From contig VWZX01005770.1 of assembly GCA_013399015.1 (NCBI GenBank), positions 124,240 through 188,239 of the forward strand: 64,000 bases of DNA, given 5' to 3'. Positions 60,346 to 64,000 of the stretch are shown piece after piece (within the stretch, counting starts at the first letter, position 1; each line of letters begins with the position of its first letter). The DNA is from Galbula dea (Eukaryota; Chordata; Aves; Piciformes; Galbulidae). The notes beneath the pieces are model-generated. The model worked only from the letters and a program-made list of their open reading frames with translations, was not told the DNA's origin and did no database searches. The translations under genes were made by a program, and so were the position numbers.

Positions 60346-60452
60346 ATCCTAGAATCTTTATGGTTAGAAAAGACCTTTGAGATCATCAAGTCCAACCATC
60401 CACCTAACACTACCATGCCCTCCACTAAACCACTAAACACTGTCCCCAAGCT
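60346..60452 (-). mobile_element. CR1 LINE 3' end fragment (reverse orientation)
   Basis: CCTAGAATCTTTATGGTTAG, AAAAGACCTTTGAGATCATC, AAGTCCAACCATCCACCTAAC, trimmed here to its core AAGTCCAACCATCCACC, and CACTACCATGCCC give the reverse-complement 3' UTR of a CR1 subfamily. Its end reads like that of the copy at 45205-45667. Only about 105 bases remain, without coding or a tandem tail. Confidence 0.9.
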
Positions 60453-62369
60453 TAAGGGCAACATAGGTACAGAATAAGCACAGTGAGAGCTGATGCCTAT
60501 GCCTGGGCACACTGGTTGCATCCCTTGGTTGGTACCAAGCCAGAGGCTGCCAAACAAGGGTCCAAAAAAAGGGCATATGTTTTGCCCCTCCTTCTGCAAC
60601 CCTCATTCCATCTCCTAATACTGCATCACAAAAGGACAAAGTGGCCAGATATGGGACTTGGACCTATGCACAGAGCGAAGTCATTTTATCTTGTCAGGAC
60701 ACACATGGTGCTCAGGTGTCTGTGGGAGCAGAGCATGCAGGAGCAGGAGTCACCATGCTCCTGTGCACTCAGGAGGGCTGGTGCAGCCCCAGCTCTCTGC
60801 GGTCAGCAGAACAGGCAGGGAAAGGATGATATGTGCCATGGTTTCCAAGCCCCAGCTCGAACTCGAGGTGGCAGGAAGGAGGTGGTGCAGCACAGCAGGG
60901 TTGCCCAGGACCTCTTGTCCTCGGTCAGTGATGGACAGCTGGCAGGCAGGGAAATCACGGCAGGACATGGCCAGCCTCCCTTTGGCTCCAGGGAAGAGAT
61001 GCAGGCTATAAGGCGAAACATCAGGCAGGCATATCATTTGACTTTATCCCTTCAGGAGGCCACTTTGTGGTCTCCGTCAATCCAGGTGACAAGATATGTA
61101 GATGGAAGCCAGCATTTGCTCCGTGTCTCAGTTCGCCTGCTCCAGCCGCGTACAGAGGCTTAAAGCGCCTTGAGAACAGGGACAGAGACAGCTCCAGCAC
61201 CAAAATATGTCACTGCTGGCTGACGCAATCCAGGCAAGAGACAAGGGGACTTAAGACAGCTCACGAAAAAAATGCTATTAGACTCCCCTTTAAACATTGC
61301 CTTCAGGCTTTTGGACTTAAAAATAACACACACCGTTGGCCATTTATGTTTAGCTCTCTGGGGTCTTTTTTTCCTGCAGGAATGTGAGGATTAGATGGTC
61401 TTCTCCGCTTGTGCGGTGACTCCACCAGCGCCCTGCAAAGCGATCATGTTCTCCTTTCCTAAAGCCTGGGCTGGATTGGCAGCAGCGATGCAACAGCAGA
61501 TGCATGAATGAGATTCCAGCATGCTGTGTCTCATCCAGGCAGGAAGGAGGAGACCCCTGTGCAAGGCAGGCGCTGTGGAGAGCTGGAGCAGGACCTTCAA
61601 GCCAAGTAAATTCTCCAACAAAAACGTGGTTAGTGTTCAGCTCCGTTCTATAGGTAGCAAAACCTATTGATTGCAATGTCCTGATTTCCAGATACTTGGC
61701 TACAGTCAGTGACAGGTTGCCAGCAGATTTCGGTGGAGTGAAGTGACTGCGAATGACAATAGGAGTGGCTGCAGCGGTTTGTTAATCAGGAAAGCATTAG
61801 AAAGGCTGATACTTAGCAGGATGAAACAAAGTCATCAGAGTAGAGAGGTGTAACACGGTGCTGCAGTTGGAGTGGTGGCTGAGGGTGTTGGGGGCTCAGA
61901 AACCTCAGTCTGCTCTCAGAGTTGTGCCTGAGCTCTCCATAAAACAGTAAAATAGAGTGTGGAGTAAAACAAGCTATGGGTCCAGTGTTGTTTCCCTCCA
62001 GTTTTTGCACGACAGACACCTAAATCTGGCAGATACAGACCCCAGCCTCAGTCTAGGCAGCAGCTTGTTCTTCGATTGACTTGCGAAGAGATGTGTGCAG
62101 TCCTAAAGCACAATCCCTCATCCTGGCAAGATAAAGCAACTGAATGCAATCTCCTCCTGTGCCACGGAGAAGTTGCCCAAGATGGGAAGGTCGTTTTTGG
62201 GCATCCTTGGCAGGAGCCAGCATATTATGCAAGGGGCAGAACAAGGTCTTAGATCCCACTGTCAAGTATGTTGTCTGCTGCTAACACCTCCTGGTCTCTG
62301 TAGCGTGTACCTTGGGGCCTGGAGAGCTGTCATTAGTCAGGACATTTGAATGAAAGAGAAGTGGGTTGG

Positions 62370-62394
62370 TTTTTTTTTAATTTAATTTAATTAA
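62370..62394. repeat. T-rich and TTTAA tandem tract
   Basis: A run of T followed by about three TTTAA/AATTT units. It is a short simple repeat. Confidence 0.8.
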
Positions 62395-64000
62395 GTCAAA
62401 TTTTGGCCAAGAAGCAATCTGGGGGTGATGGGGAAAATAGAAATAAAAGGGAAGGTTTACTGGAAGAGGTCTAGAATTAGCACCCACCCAACCTGAGAAC
62501 AGGTTTACTTCTGAGAGTAAACCTGGAATGCAGACTCTGCATCACAGCAGAAGACAACTTTGGTACAGGGAGAGATGTCTTCATCCCTCAAGGGACAGAC
62601 AAGTCATGGAGCAGCGCCCCAAAACAAGCCTGCTATTCCTGGAGACTGTCTTGCAGATACAGGGGGACAAATCTTGTTCAGAAGGAATTTTTGAGCTGGG
62701 AGAGTGAGGTTGAACTAGGCCGGCTGCCATGCAGGGTGCTGATGGGCTTTCCCCAGGTGGTATTAGTCCTCTGTCCTCCTGCAGGAGCAGTCCAGCCACA
62801 CAGAGGCATGCAGCAGCAGACTCCACTGAGCTCTGCTCTGTGCACTTCAGGATATGATTCACAGAGGCACTGTGCTTCCCAGAGCCAGGGAAGTGGTTTC
62901 AGCCCATAGAATGCAGTACTTCCCCATCCATCCCAGCAGCTCAGAACATCAGTGCTGCCTGTCATAGGCTACTGAGATTGCCATGACTTTTTCCTTGAGA
63001 CAGATTCAGGCTTCGCTAGTGCCTCCTTCTGGGTCATTTCACATCTTCTGGGGACTAGTTGAAATATTTCTGTGGCTCCCTTCAGGCTAGTGCCTACTTT
63101 ACACATTTCACTTCCAGCTGTGAGAAGAGCTGACACCTTTACTACACAGAGCCTCCTAAGGTGCACAGCTTTTGGAGGCTTTTTTATGGTATCGTTACTA
63201 CACATGGGTAAGATTCACCTCCAGACCACTGGATTGCATTTACACAGGCAGTCCTCCCCCAGAGCTGCTTCAGCTTTCTGTGATCTTTACAGAGCAATTT
63301 GTTACATTAAGTGTAGGATGTAGCATAGCACATCAAGGCAGTGGTCCTTAAAATATGCTTGTTGCAGAAGGAATGTTTGCAAAGGTGAACTTGAGGTGAG
63401 AGGAACACACATTTCAGTGTCAAACACCATACAGAGAAAGTGTTTGGTGGTGAAATAAATATTGGAAAACCCTCTTGTGATTGCTGGTTTAAGAGATCAA
63501 ATATCACCTTCAGGCTAAATGTAAAAATGTGGAGCATCTGGAGACACACGGGGGTTAGTGAAAAAGCAAGTGTGGGTGAGCATTCATACCAATCTAATAA
63601 TGTTGAAATAATTTGAAACAAATTAGCAGTGGAAAACAGCAAGTCAAAAAAAAATATTATAAAAAGGTAGGAAAGAAGAACCTTTAGGTATTGCTAATAT
63701 CTCTTGTCCTGTATGGGCAAAAAAAAGTCTTGTGAAAAATTGGACTCCCCAGACAAGTGAGAATGTGTAACTGTACTTCATGTGGAGAAGAAACTGTTGG
63801 TTGTCATCATTAGTGATAATATATTAGTACTAGATGTTCTGATGAGGGCCCTCTGTGGTCAAGTAAACATGCCTGCAAGGCTTGGCTATAGTGTCTTCCT
63901 TTTAGAGAGAACCTAATTATATCTAGAGAGACCTACTGCAACTTTAATCAAGATAGATGATCTTCACTTATTCTTCTGATGCTAAAGTTGTGTATCTGCT

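Larger units (their letters stand above)
57571..64000. other. Non-coding stretch to the window end
   Basis: Apart from the small CR1 piece at 60346-60452 and simple tracts, no gene or RNA was recognised. The longest open frame in the window (60483-61163, plus, 226 codons) lies here, in a GC-richer, stop-poor segment with open frames also on the other strand. It has no domain, signal peptide or transmembrane segment I can point to. A CpG-dense cluster occurs at 58741-58788. Confidence 0.55.

Noticed and set aside
1..64000. CRISPR array, prokaryotic operon, toxin-antitoxin or phage system
   Set aside because: No direct-repeat/spacer pattern, no ribosome-binding sites with tightly packed long frames, and abundant avian CR1 elements show the DNA is vertebrate.
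1..64000. Endogenous retrovirus or LTR element
   Set aside because: No gag-, pol- or env-like reading and no paired long terminal repeats were visible by eye. Solo LTRs cannot be excluded without a library search.

Overview
The window looks like vertebrate nuclear DNA, almost certainly from a bird. The diagnostic evidence is at least ten remnants of the CR1 (chicken repeat 1) non-LTR retrotransposon in both orientations. Several still carry the CR1 3' end, with its ATTCTATG / ATTCTGTG-type octamer tail, and readable pieces of the ORF2 reverse transcriptase. The background is AT-leaning and CpG-poor, with short reading frames in all six frames. I found no protein-coding gene, rRNA or tRNA gene, CRISPR array, bacterial operon or viral genome. 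The window is best read as intergenic sequence or part of a very large intron.

Layout. 1-6757 is unique-looking DNA with a G/purine-skewed patch near 4.0-4.3 kb. A TA/TG microsatellite lies at 6758-6824 and a long CR1 piece with decayed RT at 6970-8035. 8-19 kb is mostly featureless, with an ancient MIR/L2-like repeat at 9.55-9.7 kb and a minus-strand CR1 3' end at 18.96-19.2 kb. 19.2-35.6 kb is a long CR1-free stretch with a few ancient CORE-SINE/L2-like remnants (19.75, 31.82 and 34.93 kb) and several AT-rich blocks that look like conserved non-coding elements. 35.6-64 kb is richer in CR1: 35.6 (-), 37.2 (+), 43.2-43.8 (-), 45.2-45.7 (+), 49.4-50.6 (+), 57.3-57.6 (-) and 60.35-60.45 (-). 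Further ancient repeats lie at 40.0, 48.25, 53.2 and 54.8 kb, with simple A-rich and T-rich tracts between.

No set of genes here works together. The CR1 copies are all 5'-truncated and most are broken by stops, frameshifts or deletions, so none could mobilise itself. The most useful leads are candidate regulatory DNA (33.6-34.4, 52.16-52.33, 53.5-53.95, 24.5-24.96, 27.5-27.8 and 44.2-44.5 kb), a compact CpG cluster at 58741-58788, and a palindrome plus hairpin at 34894-34940. I did not find a convincing previously undescribed system. All family calls come from reading the sequence by eye; no database search was possible.
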